From NCBI GenBank assembly GCA_017482485.1, contig JAFUMV010000117.1, positions 1 to 64,000 of the forward strand: a DNA stretch of 64,000 nt, read 5' to 3'. The DNA is from Lachnospiraceae bacterium (GTDB lineage Bacteria; Bacillota; Clostridia; Lachnospirales; Lachnospiraceae). Under the pieces are notes generated by a model. It had not been told where the DNA came from, ran no database searches, and saw only the letters and a program-made list of their open reading frames with translations. This document shows, piece after piece, positions 34,677-43,779 of this stretch; within the stretch, counting starts at the first letter, position 1, and every line of letters begins with the position of its first letter. Both the position numbers and the translations under genes were made by a program.

Positions 34677-36047
34677 ATGAAGTATGATGTGATTATTGTA
34701 GGTGCCGGCCCCGGAGGTATTTTTGCGGCATATGAACTGGCAAAAAAGAACCCTGAATTAAAAATTGGTGTGTTTGAAGCAGGCCATGCACTGGAAAAAA
34801 GAAAATGCCCGATTGACGGAGACAAAGTGAAATCCTGTATCAAATGTAAAAGCTGTTCCATTATGAGCGGTTTTGGAGGAGCGGGCGCTTTCTCAGATGG
34901 AAAATATAATATTACCAATGATTTTGGCGGTACATTATATGAGTATATCGGAAAAAATAAAGCCACAGAGCTGATGAAATATGTGGATGATATTAATATG
35001 GCTTACGGCGGGGAAGGCACGAAAATGTATTCGACAGCCGGTACCAAATTCAATAAAATCTGTTTACAGAATAAGCTGCAGCTTTTGAATGCATCTGTGC
35101 GGCATTTGGGCACTGATGTTAACTACGTGGTTTTGGAAAATCTGTATAATGCGTTGAAGGAAAAGGTCGATTTCTATTTTGATACTCCGGTAGAAAAGGT
35201 GGAGATTCGTGATGGAAAATATATCGTATTTACGAAAGACACAGCCTATGAATGTGATAAATGTGTGCTTTCGGTAGGAAGAGTCGGCAGCAAATGGATG
35301 GAAAAAGTGTGTGAAGATCTGCATATTCCGACCAAATCCAACCGTGTGGATATCGGCGTGCGTGTGGAGCTTCCGGCGGTGATTTTTTCCCATCTGACAG
35401 ATGAACTGTATGAGAGTAAGATTGTATATCGGACGGAAAAATTTGAAGATAGGGTCCGCACGTTCTGTATGAATCCCTATGGAGCGGTGGTAAATGAAAA
35501 TACAAACGGAATTGTGACTGTAAACGGTCACAGCTATGAGGATCCGGAAAAGCATACCGAAAATACCAATTTTGCACTTCTGGTAGCAAAACATTTCTCA
35601 GAGCCTTTTAAGGACAGCAATGGTTATGGAGAAAGCATTGCCCGGCTGTCCAACATGCTGGGCGGCGGTGTGATTGTGCAGCGATTCGGGGATCTGGTTC
35701 GCGGACGCAGAAGCACAGTTAACCGTATTGAAGAGGGCATTGTACGTCCTACACTGGCGGCAACGCCCGGCGACTTAAGCCTTGTGCTTCCGAAACGAAT
35801 TCTGGACGGTATTATTGAAATGATTTATGCGCTGGATAAGATTGCGCCCGGAACGGCAAATGATGACACTCTGCTTTATGGTGTGGAAGTAAAATTTTAT
35901 AACATGGAAGTGGAAGTGGATGAAAACCTGGAATGCAGGCACAAAGGACTCTATATTATTGGCGATGGCAGCGGCGTAACCCATTCTCTGTCACATGCAT
36001 CAGCGAGCGGTATCCATGTTGCCAGAAAGATTTCGGAAAGTGTGTAA
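34677..36047 (+). CDS. NAD(P)/FAD-dependent oxidoreductase (COG2509-like)
   Basis: A 456-residue flavoprotein. The N-terminal Rossmann motif VGAGPGG (residues 8-14) binds FAD. A Cys cluster follows (CPIDG, then CIKCKSC), then GFGGAGAFSDGKYN. The C-terminal FAD contact is YIIGDGSGVTHSLSHASASG. This branch is often called an uncharacterised FAD-dependent dehydrogenase. The Cys cluster could hold an iron-sulfur centre or a redox disulfide. It is cotranscribed with the purine-type permease, which hints at purine catabolism, not proven. Confidence 0.85.
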   Translation: MKYDVIIVGAGPGGIFAAYELAKKNPELKIGVFEAGHALEKRKCPIDGDKVKSCIKCKSCSIMSGFGGAGAFSDGKYNITNDFGGTLYEYIGKNKATELMKYVDDINMAYGGEGTKMYSTAGTKFNKICLQNKLQLLNASVRHLGTDVNYVVLENLYNALKEKVDFYFDTPVEKVEIRDGKYIVFTKDTAYECDKCVLSVGRVGSKWMEKVCEDLHIPTKSNRVDIGVRVELPAVIFSHLTDELYESKIVYRTEKFEDRVRTFCMNPYGAVVNENTNGIVTVNGHSYEDPEKHTENTNFALLVAKHFSEPFKDSNGYGESIARLSNMLGGGVIVQRFGDLVRGRRSTVNRIEEGIVRPTLAATPGDLSLVLPKRILDGIIEMIYALDKIAPGTANDDTLLYGVEVKFYNMEVEVDENLECRHKGLYIIGDGSGVTHSLSHASASGIHVARKISESV

Positions 36048-36071
36048 CGGGTAAAAGGAAAAATTTTCATT

Positions 36072-38516
36072 ATGAAATTAAACGATTATGAGAAAAAGCA
36101 TCTGCAGGCGTTCAGAACCGTTGCGGCAGAATGTACGGTTTTGCTGAAAGAAAACGGCGACTTTCCGCTTGATACATGTGGAAAGATCGCCCTCTACGGA
36201 AGCGGAGCCAGGCATACGGTTAAAGGCGGCACAGGATCCGGCGAAGTCAATTCCCGCTTTTTTGTGACGGCAGAACAGGGACTTGAGGATGCCGGTTTCA
36301 CCATAACGACAAAAGCCTGGCTGGATGGATATGACAGGATGCTCACAAAAGCCCGTCAGAATTTTAAGAAGGAAATTAAGGCGCTGGCCAGGAAAAATCA
36401 TACGCTGGCAGTCAATATTGGTATGGGAGCTGTGATGCCCGAACCAGAATATGAACTGCCCCTGGAAGGGGATGCCGATGCTGCGGTATATGTTTTATCC
36501 CGTATTTCGGGAGAGGGCAATGACAGAAAGCCGGTCAGCGGGGATGTTCTGTTAAGCCGTACGGAGCAGCGCGATATTCTGGCCCTTCAGAAAAAATATA
36601 AAAAATTTCTGTTGGTGCTGAATGTGGGAGGCCCAGTGGATCTGACACCGGTCCTTTGTGTGGAAAACATTCTCATTTTATCGCAGCTGGGCGTGGAGAC
36701 AGGAGCTGTGCTGGCGGATATTATTTTAGGCAGGGCATATCCTTCCGGCAAGCTGACCACCACCTGGAGCGCCTGGCAGGATTATCCCACAGTGGGAGAG
36801 TTTGGCTGTTTTGATGACACCAGATATCAGGATGGCATATATGTTGGCTACCGCTATTTTGACTCTGTGGGCAAAATAGCGCTTTTTCCCTTCGGTTACG
36901 GAGCTTCTTACACCAGCTTTTTCATCCAATGCAGGGACGTAAGGGTGGATGGTGAAAATATCGCTGTTACCGCAAAGGTGCAAAATACCGGAAAATGCAG
37001 CGGCAGAGAGGTAGTACAGTTATATGTTTCCGTGCCAGAAGGAAAGCTGGATCAGCCCTATCAGGTGCTGGCAGGCTGGCAGAAGACAAAGGAGCTTAAG
37101 GCAGGGGAGCAGGAAGAACTTACGATATGCTTTAAACTGAGCGATCTGGAATCTTATGATACCGCTGCGGAAGCCTACATTCTGGAACAGGGAGATTATA
37201 TCCTTCGCCTGGGGAACAGCAGTGTGAATACGGATATCTGCAGCGTTATCAGGCTGGAGGAAACAGTGACAACACTGCGGGCGAAAAGATGTCTGGGAAA
37301 AACCGATTTTGTGGATTGGAAACCAGCGGTACGGCCTGTGGCCGCAGTGCCAAATGAGATACCGGTTCATTCTGTAAAGGCATCGGATATTGCATGCCGA
37401 AAGCTTTTGGAAGAGGTGTCAAAAGAAATTGATCCGGAAGTGGAAACGTTTACGGATCAGCAGCTGGCCTGGATGAACGTGGGCGGTTTTGACCCGAAAG
37501 CCGGTATTTTAAGTATCGTTGGAAATGCCAGCACGAGGGTTGCAGGTGCGGCGGGAGAAACCACCGGAGAATTAAAGGATAAAAACGTGCCGATGCTGAT
37601 CATGGCAGACGGACCGGCGGGATTGCGCCTGAGCCAGAAATATATGAAAGAAGGGGAACGGGCAATTGCCCTGGGCGAGTCCATGCCCCGGTCCGTTGCG
37701 GAATATTTGCCCAAAATAGCATTGTGGCTTTTAAAGGTGCTCCGTAAGAAGCCCAAAAAGGACACGGTCATTCATGAACAGTATACGACGGCAATCCCTA
37801 TCGGAACAGCCCTGGCACAAAGCTGGAATCCGGATGCGGCTCAAATCTGCGGCGATATTGTGGGAGATGAGATGGAGCGCTTCGGCGTGCATCTGTGGCT
37901 TGCCCCCGCTTTGAACATACACAGAAATATTCTTTGCGGAAGAAATTTTGAATATTTTTCAGAAGATCCTCTGATCAGCGGCACTTTTGCGGCAGCGCTG
38001 ACCAAAGGCGTGCAGAAGCATTCCGGCTGCGGCACCACGATCAAGCATTTTGCGGCAAACAATCAGGAGACGAATCGCTATTCCAATAACAGCATGGTCA
38101 GCGAACGGGCCATGCGGGAAATTTATCTGCGTGGATTTTATATCTGTATAAAACAATCTCAGCCTCATGCGCTGATGACATCCTATAACCTGTTAAACGG
38201 CGTACATACTTCCGAGCACAAAGGCCTTTCAGAGGATATTTTAAGAAGAGAATTCGGATTCAAAGGCATTGTAATGACAGACTGGATCATTCCTCAGGCG
38301 GTCAGCAAAAAGTCCGTCTATCCCATGCCGCAGCCGGCGAAGATGGCCGCTGTGGGTTCCGATCTGATGATGCCGGGGACGAGGGACGATGTCGAAAATA
38401 TTTTAAAAGGACTTACTGACGGCACGGTGAGCAGAAAGCAGCTTCAGATGAATGCTACACGGGTGTTTCGAATGGCGAAGAAACTGGTAGGACGAAGTGA
38501 TATGACAAGTAAATAA
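36072..38516 (+). CDS. GH3 beta-glucosidase with permuted domain order
   Basis: An 814-residue GH3 enzyme in which the domains appear in reversed order. The (alpha/beta)6 sandwich comes first (about 1-260, ILILSQLGVETGAVLADIILG), then a fibronectin III-like domain (about 290-390, VVQLYVSVPEG), and last the TIM barrel (about 440-800). The barrel carries MADGPAGLR, IKHFAANNQE and IVMTDW with nucleophile Asp737. This order is known from some ruminal beta-glucosidases. There is no signal peptide. It probably removes terminal beta-glucose or a related unit. It starts 24 bases after the flavoprotein gene. Confidence 0.92.
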   Translation: MKLNDYEKKHLQAFRTVAAECTVLLKENGDFPLDTCGKIALYGSGARHTVKGGTGSGEVNSRFFVTAEQGLEDAGFTITTKAWLDGYDRMLTKARQNFKKEIKALARKNHTLAVNIGMGAVMPEPEYELPLEGDADAAVYVLSRISGEGNDRKPVSGDVLLSRTEQRDILALQKKYKKFLLVLNVGGPVDLTPVLCVENILILSQLGVETGAVLADIILGRAYPSGKLTTTWSAWQDYPTVGEFGCFDDTRYQDGIYVGYRYFDSVGKIALFPFGYGASYTSFFIQCRDVRVDGENIAVTAKVQNTGKCSGREVVQLYVSVPEGKLDQPYQVLAGWQKTKELKAGEQEELTICFKLSDLESYDTAAEAYILEQGDYILRLGNSSVNTDICSVIRLEETVTTLRAKRCLGKTDFVDWKPAVRPVAAVPNEIPVHSVKASDIACRKLLEEVSKEIDPEVETFTDQQLAWMNVGGFDPKAGILSIVGNASTRVAGAAGETTGELKDKNVPMLIMADGPAGLRLSQKYMKEGERAIALGESMPRSVAEYLPKIALWLLKVLRKKPKKDTVIHEQYTTAIPIGTALAQSWNPDAAQICGDIVGDEMERFGVHLWLAPALNIHRNILCGRNFEYFSEDPLISGTFAAALTKGVQKHSGCGTTIKHFAANNQETNRYSNNSMVSERAMREIYLRGFYICIKQSQPHALMTSYNLLNGVHTSEHKGLSEDILRREFGFKGIVMTDWIIPQAVSKKSVYPMPQPAKMAAVGSDLMMPGTRDDVENILKGLTDGTVSRKQLQMNATRVFRMAKKLVGRSDMTSK

Positions 38517-38526
38517 AGCCTATTTT

Positions 38527-38567
38527 AAGTCCTGTTGCTGAAGTAACATTCGGTGACAGGACTTTTT
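38527..38567 (+). terminator. Rho-independent terminator after GH3
   Basis: AAGTCCTGT (38527-38535) pairs with ACAGGACTT (38556-38564) and is followed by TTT. The loop is long (20 bases) with some internal pairing. Confidence 0.75.
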
Positions 38568-38628
38568 GTATCCTTTTTTGCCCATTGCACATACTAAGCC
38601 TGAAAATAATTGGAAGGAACAGGATATT

Positions 38629-40011
38629 ATGGAATCTTTATGGAGAAAGCAGGCAGGGAAAACCATCGGAAAAATGAATTTGGCAGAAAGAAAATGCGGC
38701 CCGGACCATTGGGACGTGATCGTCATAGGAGCTGGAATGGCCGGGCTTCTGACTGCATTTTATTTAAAGGAAAAAGGAAAGGCGGTGCTTGTTCTGGAAG
38801 CCAACGAAATTGCCTCTGGACAGACAGAAAAGACTACTGCAAAAATCACAAGCCAGCATGGTCTTAAATACAGCAGCCTGATCAAAAAAGTGGGAAGAAA
38901 AAAAGCACAGATTTATGCCCGGGCCAATGAGGCAGCAATTTTAGAATACGAGAAGCTGATCCGGAAAAATAACATAGAGTGTCAGTTTAAGAAGGGGAAC
39001 GCATATTTATACACCAGACAGGATGCGGCCGTTTTACAGAAAGAGGCAGAAGTTGCCAAAAGCCTTGGCCTTGATGCTTTTTTTACAAAGGAAACAGAGC
39101 TGCCCTTTGAAATAACCGGAGCGGTGGGATTTCGGAATCAGGCGCAGTTTTCCCCGCTGGAATTTGTCAGACAAATTTCAGAAAAGCTGGAAGTTTGGGA
39201 GCATACGAAAGTGATTTCTGTTCATGGAAACAGCGTTTTGGCACAACAGATGGGCGGCGGGCATTTGCCCGCGGGGATGGAAGCAAAAACACAGGTGGTG
39301 CTGCATGCCGATAAAATTGTGATTGCCGCGCATTATCCGTTTCTGAATGTTCCCGGATTCTATTTTTTGCGTCAGCATCAGGAAAGAAGCTATGTTCTGG
39401 CTTTGTCAGGATGTGAGAAAATCAACGGGATGTATTACGGAATCGACACAGACGGCCTTTCTTTACGTCAGTCGGGCGATTGTCTGCTTCTGGGCGGAGG
39501 CTCCCACCGGACAGGGAAAAACGGCTGTGGAGGAGCTTATGATATGCTGATGCAGGCCGCTGACCGGTATTTTCCGGATAACAGGATAGAGGCACGCTGG
39601 TCTGCCCAGGACTGCATGCCGCATGATGGAATTCCTTTTATTGGAAAATATTCCGTTTTCACACCGAATCTGTATGTGGCGACAGGATTTTTGAAATGGG
39701 GAATGACTTCTTCCATGGTGGCGGCAATGATTTTAAGCGATGAGCTGTGCGGTGAGGAAAATGAATGGACGGAACTGTTTTCTCCGCAAAGGCTGTATCT
39801 GCGTGCGGGAATAAGCAATATGCTGACCGACATCGGAGAAAGTATAAAAGGACTGTTTAGAGGATTTTTTTACAGACCCCGCTGCCCGCACCTGGGATGT
39901 GAGCTCGTCTGGAATCCTGACGACAAAAGCTGGGACTGTCCCTGTCACGGATCCCGCTTTGATGCGGATGGAAATTTACTGGACAATCCCGCAAAGCATG
40001 GATGCGCATAG
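38629..40011 (+). CDS. FAD-dependent oxidoreductase with C-terminal Rieske domain
   Basis: A 460-residue protein. An FAD-binding DadA-like domain starts at VIVIGAGMAGLLTA (about residues 31-44). The C-terminal Rieske [2Fe-2S] domain has CPHLGC and CPCHGS with its two Cys and two His ligands (about 425-455). Such fusions occur in Bacillota and are thought to move electrons between an amine or aldehyde substrate and the iron-sulfur centre; the substrate is unknown. GGAAGGAA precedes ATG 38629. It stands alone after the GH3 terminator. Confidence 0.9.
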   Translation: MESLWRKQAGKTIGKMNLAERKCGPDHWDVIVIGAGMAGLLTAFYLKEKGKAVLVLEANEIASGQTEKTTAKITSQHGLKYSSLIKKVGRKKAQIYARANEAAILEYEKLIRKNNIECQFKKGNAYLYTRQDAAVLQKEAEVAKSLGLDAFFTKETELPFEITGAVGFRNQAQFSPLEFVRQISEKLEVWEHTKVISVHGNSVLAQQMGGGHLPAGMEAKTQVVLHADKIVIAAHYPFLNVPGFYFLRQHQERSYVLALSGCEKINGMYYGIDTDGLSLRQSGDCLLLGGGSHRTGKNGCGGAYDMLMQAADRYFPDNRIEARWSAQDCMPHDGIPFIGKYSVFTPNLYVATGFLKWGMTSSMVAAMILSDELCGEENEWTELFSPQRLYLRAGISNMLTDIGESIKGLFRGFFYRPRCPHLGCELVWNPDDKSWDCPCHGSRFDADGNLLDNPAKHGCA

Positions 40012-40082
40012 ATTTGGGGATCAGGCGTCGATACAAAATGTGTGAAATCTGTCTCATCGGAATGCTGTGTATGAATTGTGAT

Positions 40083-40111
40083 TTGAAAAGATCTGTGGAG
40101 GATGATATAAT
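40083..40111 (+). promoter_or_regulatory. Promoter of the DegV-HflKC unit
   Basis: TTGAAA at 40083-40088, 17-base spacer, TATAAT at 40106-40111. Transcription would begin near 40118, just before a 14-bp leader hairpin. Confidence 0.75.
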
Positions 40112-40123
40112 AAATATTGATAT

Positions 40124-40161
40124 GCAGAAGGCGATATTCAGAAATTGATATTGTCTTCTGC
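40124..40161 (+). other. 14-bp hairpin in the DegV leader
   Basis: GCAGAAGGCGATAT (40124-40137) pairs along its length (two G-U pairs) with 40148-40161 around a 10-base loop. It lies at the extreme 5' end of the predicted transcript and may protect it from decay. Confidence 0.6.
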
Positions 40162-40211
40162 ACGCGATGCCAAGACAATAATGAAAACTTTCAGAGGGAG
40201 AGGAAAGTTAT

Positions 40212-41090
40212 ATGCAATCAATTGGTATTGTCACAGACAGTCATGGGGGAATTTCGCAGAAGGAAGTCAGAAGATTAAGGGTCAAAGTGCTTCCGATGCC
40301 GTTTTATTTTGGCGAAGACTGTTTTTACGAAGATATTTCCATCACCAGGAAGGATTTTTTTGAAAGATTAAATTCCGGGGAACGGGTTTCCACATCACAG
40401 CCGTCTCCGGATGCGGTCATGGAAATCTGGCGGGACAGTCTTAAGGAGTTTGAAAAGATCCTGTATATGCCGATCAGCAGCGGCCTGAGCGGTTCCTGCA
40501 ATACGGCACAGGTCCTGGCGCAGGAAGAGGAATTCGCAGGAAAAGTTATTGTGGTGGACAATGGACGGATATCCACGCCGATGCATCGTTCCATTCTGGA
40601 TGCGCTGGAATTGATTGAAGAAGGTTACAGTGCGGAAAATATTAAGGAAATCCTGGAAGCTTCCAGAGATAAAATGGCGATTTATATTGCGGTCGAGACG
40701 CTTGAACTTTTGAAACAGGGAGGGCGTATATCCGGTGCAACTGCAGCGATTGGGACGATTTTGAATATAAAACCCATTCTGAAGCTGAATGTGGGACTTT
40801 TGGAAACCTATAAAAAGAGCAGAGGCATGAAAAAAGCCCGCAGAGAAATGCTGGAAGCGATGAAGCAGGAACTTGAGACGACATATCGGGAGTATTATGA
40901 CCGAAATGAAGTGCATCTGTTGGCTGCAACCAGCGCGGATGAGGCAACCACGCAGGAATGGCTGGATGAAATTCATGACTTTTTCCCGAGTATGGAGGTT
41001 CTTTGTGACGATTTGTCGCTGGGAATTTCCTGCCATACAGGAGAGGGCGCGCTGGGCATCGGATGCTCCTGCAAGCCGAAACGTTTTTAA
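40212..41090 (+). CDS. DegV-family fatty-acid-binding protein (FakB-like)
   Basis: A 292-residue protein of the DegV fold. Diagnostic motifs are IVTDSHGGIS, TSQPSP, ISSGLSGSCNTA, LLKQGGRIS and HTGEGALGIG. In Firmicutes such proteins present an acyl chain to the FakA kinase for phosphorylation and membrane lipid synthesis. Which fatty acid it carries cannot be told. It lies 43 bases before hflK and may be transcribed with it. Confidence 0.92.
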   Translation: MQSIGIVTDSHGGISQKEVRRLRVKVLPMPFYFGEDCFYEDISITRKDFFERLNSGERVSTSQPSPDAVMEIWRDSLKEFEKILYMPISSGLSGSCNTAQVLAQEEEFAGKVIVVDNGRISTPMHRSILDALELIEEGYSAENIKEILEASRDKMAIYIAVETLELLKQGGRISGATAAIGTILNIKPILKLNVGLLETYKKSRGMKKARREMLEAMKQELETTYREYYDRNEVHLLAATSADEATTQEWLDEIHDFFPSMEVLCDDLSLGISCHTGEGALGIGCSCKPKRF

Positions 41091-41133
41091 AAAAGACCAT
41101 TACTACTTATGAGAGAAAACGGAGGAAAGAAAA

Positions 41134-42231
41134 ATGAGCGCATATCAGAATGGAAACAATCCGTTCGGCCGCTTTTCCGGCAAACGGGCGGACGATACGG
41201 TAACCTTTGACGCAAGCGGACGTAAAATTAAAAAGAAGCCGCCCTTTAAGGTGATTTTGGCGGCGGTAGTTGTGATCGTTGCCTTCTTTCTGGTGTCAAA
41301 CTGTTATTATGTGCTGGACGAAGATAACTATGCGGTAGTGACCACCCTTGGAAATCCGGAAGCGGTATCTGATGCCGGACTGCATTTTAAAATCCCCTTC
41401 ATTCAGCAGGTGCGCAAGGTGTCCAAGGTCATCAAGGGGATGCCCATCGGTTATGATGCGGAAACAGGAGAGTCCATTGATGAAGAAGCAATTATGATCA
41501 CCAAGGATTTTAACTTTGTCAATACAGATTTTTATCTGGAATATATGGTCAGCGATCCTGTGAAATATCTGTATGCTTCCGAGAATCCGGAAGGAACGCT
41601 GAAAATGCTGGCACAGTCCTATATTCGTGATACGGTCGGCATCTATAATGTGGATGATGTGATCACCACCGGCAAGGCGGCTATTCAGTCTGAAATTAAG
41701 GAAAAGCTGACGGAACGCATGATTCGGGAGGATATCGGTCTTTCCGTGGTCAATATCACAATTCAGGATGCCTTTCCGCCAACGACAGAGGTTATGAATG
41801 CCTTCAAGAATGTGGAAAACGCAAAGCAGGGCAAGGAAACTGCAATCAATAATGCCAACAAGGACCGCAACGAAAAAATTCCGCTTGCGGAGGCAGAATG
41901 TGACCAGATCATCAAGGATGCGGAAGCTCAGAAAGAAGCCAGAATCAATGAGGCACAGGGACAGGTGGCCCGTTTTGAGCAGATGTATGCGGAATATACG
42001 AAATATCCGCTGATCACCAAGCAGCGCATGTTTTATGAGACGATGGAAGAAGTGCTTCCTTATCTGAAAATCATTATTGTGGATGATAACGGAACCCAGA
42101 AGTTTTTACCGCTGGACAGCTTCACAACAGCAGGAACGTCTGAAGCTGCGGGCAAGGCTTCTGATGCAAAAGCTTCTGCAGCCGGCAGCGAAAATGCAGG
42201 CAGCACAGCTGAAAATGACAGCCAGGAATAG
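41134..42231 (+). CDS. hflK: HflK, SPFH/stomatin-family membrane protein
   Basis: A 365-residue protein with a short polar N-terminus, one membrane segment (about 37-60), the SPFH/PHB domain (NYAVVTTLGNPEAVSDAGLHFKIPF onward, given here in parts) and a coiled coil rich in Glu/Ala/Lys (AEAECDQIIKDAEAQKEARI). The Ala/Ser-rich tail is low complexity. With HflC it forms a cage that modulates the FtsH protease and organises membrane microdomains. GGAGGA lies before ATG 41134. hflC follows by 14 bases. Confidence 0.9.
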   Translation: MSAYQNGNNPFGRFSGKRADDTVTFDASGRKIKKKPPFKVILAAVVVIVAFFLVSNCYYVLDEDNYAVVTTLGNPEAVSDAGLHFKIPFIQQVRKVSKVIKGMPIGYDAETGESIDEEAIMITKDFNFVNTDFYLEYMVSDPVKYLYASENPEGTLKMLAQSYIRDTVGIYNVDDVITTGKAAIQSEIKEKLTERMIREDIGLSVVNITIQDAFPPTTEVMNAFKNVENAKQGKETAINNANKDRNEKIPLAEAECDQIIKDAEAQKEARINEAQGQVARFEQMYAEYTKYPLITKQRMFYETMEEVLPYLKIIIVDDNGTQKFLPLDSFTTAGTSEAAGKASDAKASAAGSENAGSTAENDSQE

Positions 42232-42245
42232 AGAGGAGGCAGCAA

Positions 42246-43118
42246 ATGAAAAAATCAGGAAAATTCATCGGAATCGCAGCAGTGATCGCTATTGTCTTTG
42301 TGCTGCTGTCTTCCATGGTAGTTACATATCCGAACGAATACAAGCTGATCAAACAGTTTGGAGAGATTGTAAAGGTGATTGAACAACCCGGCGTATCGTT
42401 CAAAATACCGTTTATTCAGGAAAGCGCATCCGTTCCGAAAGAATTACAGCTCTATGATATTCCGAAATCAGATGTCATCACCAAGGATAAAAAGAGCATG
42501 ATTGCAGATGCCTTTGTGCTCTGGAAAATATCAGATCCTGTGCTCTTTACCAGACACTTAAACGGACAGGTGGCTCAGGCACAGTCACGCATCAGTGCCA
42601 CTGTCTTTTCCTCAATGAAATCCGTCATCTCCAACATGGATCAGGCCGAAATCATCGAAAACCGGGATGGAAAGCTGGCGCAGGACATCAGCGATAACAT
42701 CGGTACATCCCTTGACGGATATGGCATTGAAGTGGTAGCAGTGGAAACCAAATCCCTGGATATGCCCGATGACAACAAACAGTCTGTCTACGAGCGTATG
42801 ATTTCAGAGCGAAATAACATTGCCGCATCCTATACCGCACAGGGAAAATCATCCGCCCAGAAAATTTTAAACGATACCTCCAAAGAGGTTTCCGTGATGA
42901 AATCAGAAGCGGAAGCAGAGGCGGAAAAAATCAAGGCCGAAGGTGAAGCAATGTACATGCAGATTCTTTCAGAGGCCTATAACGATGAAAACAAAGCCGA
43001 CTTCTACAACTTTGTTCGTTCCCTCGACGCTGCCAAAGAATCCCTGACAGGAGGAAACAACACCCTGGTCCTGGATAAAACCTCACCCATCGCCCAGATT
43101 TTTTACGGCTATGAATAA
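42246..43118 (+). CDS. hflC: HflC, SPFH/stomatin-family membrane protein
   Basis: A 290-residue partner of HflK. A single N-terminal membrane segment (about 6-24) is followed by the SPFH domain (PNEYKLIKQFGEIV, PGVSFKIPF) and a Glu/Ala/Lys coiled coil (SEAEAEAEKIKAEGEAMYMQ in part). It builds the heteromeric ring around FtsH. The gene ends before a strong terminator. GGAGGC precedes the start. Confidence 0.9.
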   Translation: MKKSGKFIGIAAVIAIVFVLLSSMVVTYPNEYKLIKQFGEIVKVIEQPGVSFKIPFIQESASVPKELQLYDIPKSDVITKDKKSMIADAFVLWKISDPVLFTRHLNGQVAQAQSRISATVFSSMKSVISNMDQAEIIENRDGKLAQDISDNIGTSLDGYGIEVVAVETKSLDMPDDNKQSVYERMISERNNIAASYTAQGKSSAQKILNDTSKEVSVMKSEAEAEAEKIKAEGEAMYMQILSEAYNDENKADFYNFVRSLDAAKESLTGGNNTLVLDKTSPIAQIFYGYE

Positions 43119-43178
43119 GTGAATTGTTTTAAGAAAACAGGCTACAATAAGAATATAAATATTTGTAATGCAAAGCGG

Positions 43179-43213
43179 AAAGGGAATCCAAAGTATTTTT
43201 GGAATCCCTTTTT
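43179..43213 (+). terminator. Rho-independent terminator after hflC
   Basis: AAAGGGAATCCAAA (43179-43192) pairs perfectly with 43198-43211 around a 5-base loop and is followed by T residues. Confidence 0.9.
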
Positions 43214-43302
43214 CTATCGCTTTTTTGGAAAACGAATGCAGGCCTTGCCGCGAGGAAACAGTAACACAATAGGGAAACATTTATGAAAAAAGCATAAATC
43301 TA

Positions 43303-43350
43303 TGGAAAAAGGAATGTATGCGTGATAGAATAAAAGGCGAACATACATTC
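43303..43350 (+). promoter_or_regulatory. Promoter with inverted repeat around the -10
   Basis: TGGAAA at 43303-43308, 17-base spacer, TAGAAT at 43326-43331. GAATGTATG (43312-43320) in the spacer and CATACATTC (43342-43350) after the start form a perfect 9-bp inverted repeat flanking the -10, the shape of an operator. It would control the 130-aa protein, the Mbeg1-like hydrolase and DinB. The spacing does not match a standard LexA box. Confidence 0.6.
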
Positions 43351-43386
43351 ACATAGAGGTTTCAATGGAAGTGAGGCTGATGGTAA

Positions 43387-43779
43387 ATGACAGAAGAAAC
43401 CAGAGCGCGGATTGAAAATGCAGCCGCTTTTGCTGCGAATTTATGCATGTACGCAGGTGAGGATCAGGCGTTTTATGATGCCTTCTGGAGGCGGCTGTTG
43501 GCACATCCCGATATTCTGGCAGAGTTTGTCTATTACAGGGAGCATGAGAGTTTTTCCTGTAAGAAAAAGGTATCGGGGAAAACTGTGGTCGATATTATGA
43601 TCTGGCAGATCGACCATTTTAAGGCGCATCTGGATCGTGATCCGCAGATGCGCTGCAATAAGGACAAAATGGTGCTCTACGCCTTTGATACGATGACGAA
43701 GATGGCAGAAAAACCGGAGCTTTTTGAAGGAAAGATGGAAGGAGAAACGGGGACTGACTTTGTTGGGAAATATAATTAG
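43387..43779 (+). CDS. Conserved hypothetical protein (130 aa)
   Basis: A soluble, mostly helical protein of 130 residues with no signal peptide. Motifs such as FYDAFWRRLLAHPDILAEFVYY and MIWQIDHFKAHLD suggest a helical bundle. I do not know its function. GTGAGG upstream supports the start. Its 3' end overlaps the Mbeg1-like gene by about 16 bases, so the two are coupled, and DinB overlaps next; all three share the operator-like promoter at 43303. Confidence 0.75.
   Translation: MTEETRARIENAAAFAANLCMYAGEDQAFYDAFWRRLLAHPDILAEFVYYREHESFSCKKKVSGKTVVDIMIWQIDHFKAHLDRDPQMRCNKDKMVLYAFDTMTKMAEKPELFEGKMEGETGTDFVGKYN

Noticed and set aside
43303..43350. LexA (SOS) box for dinB
   Set aside because: GAATGTATG/CATACATTC with 21 bases between arms does not fit the Gram-positive CGAAC-N4-GTTCG box, so I report only an unspecified operator.
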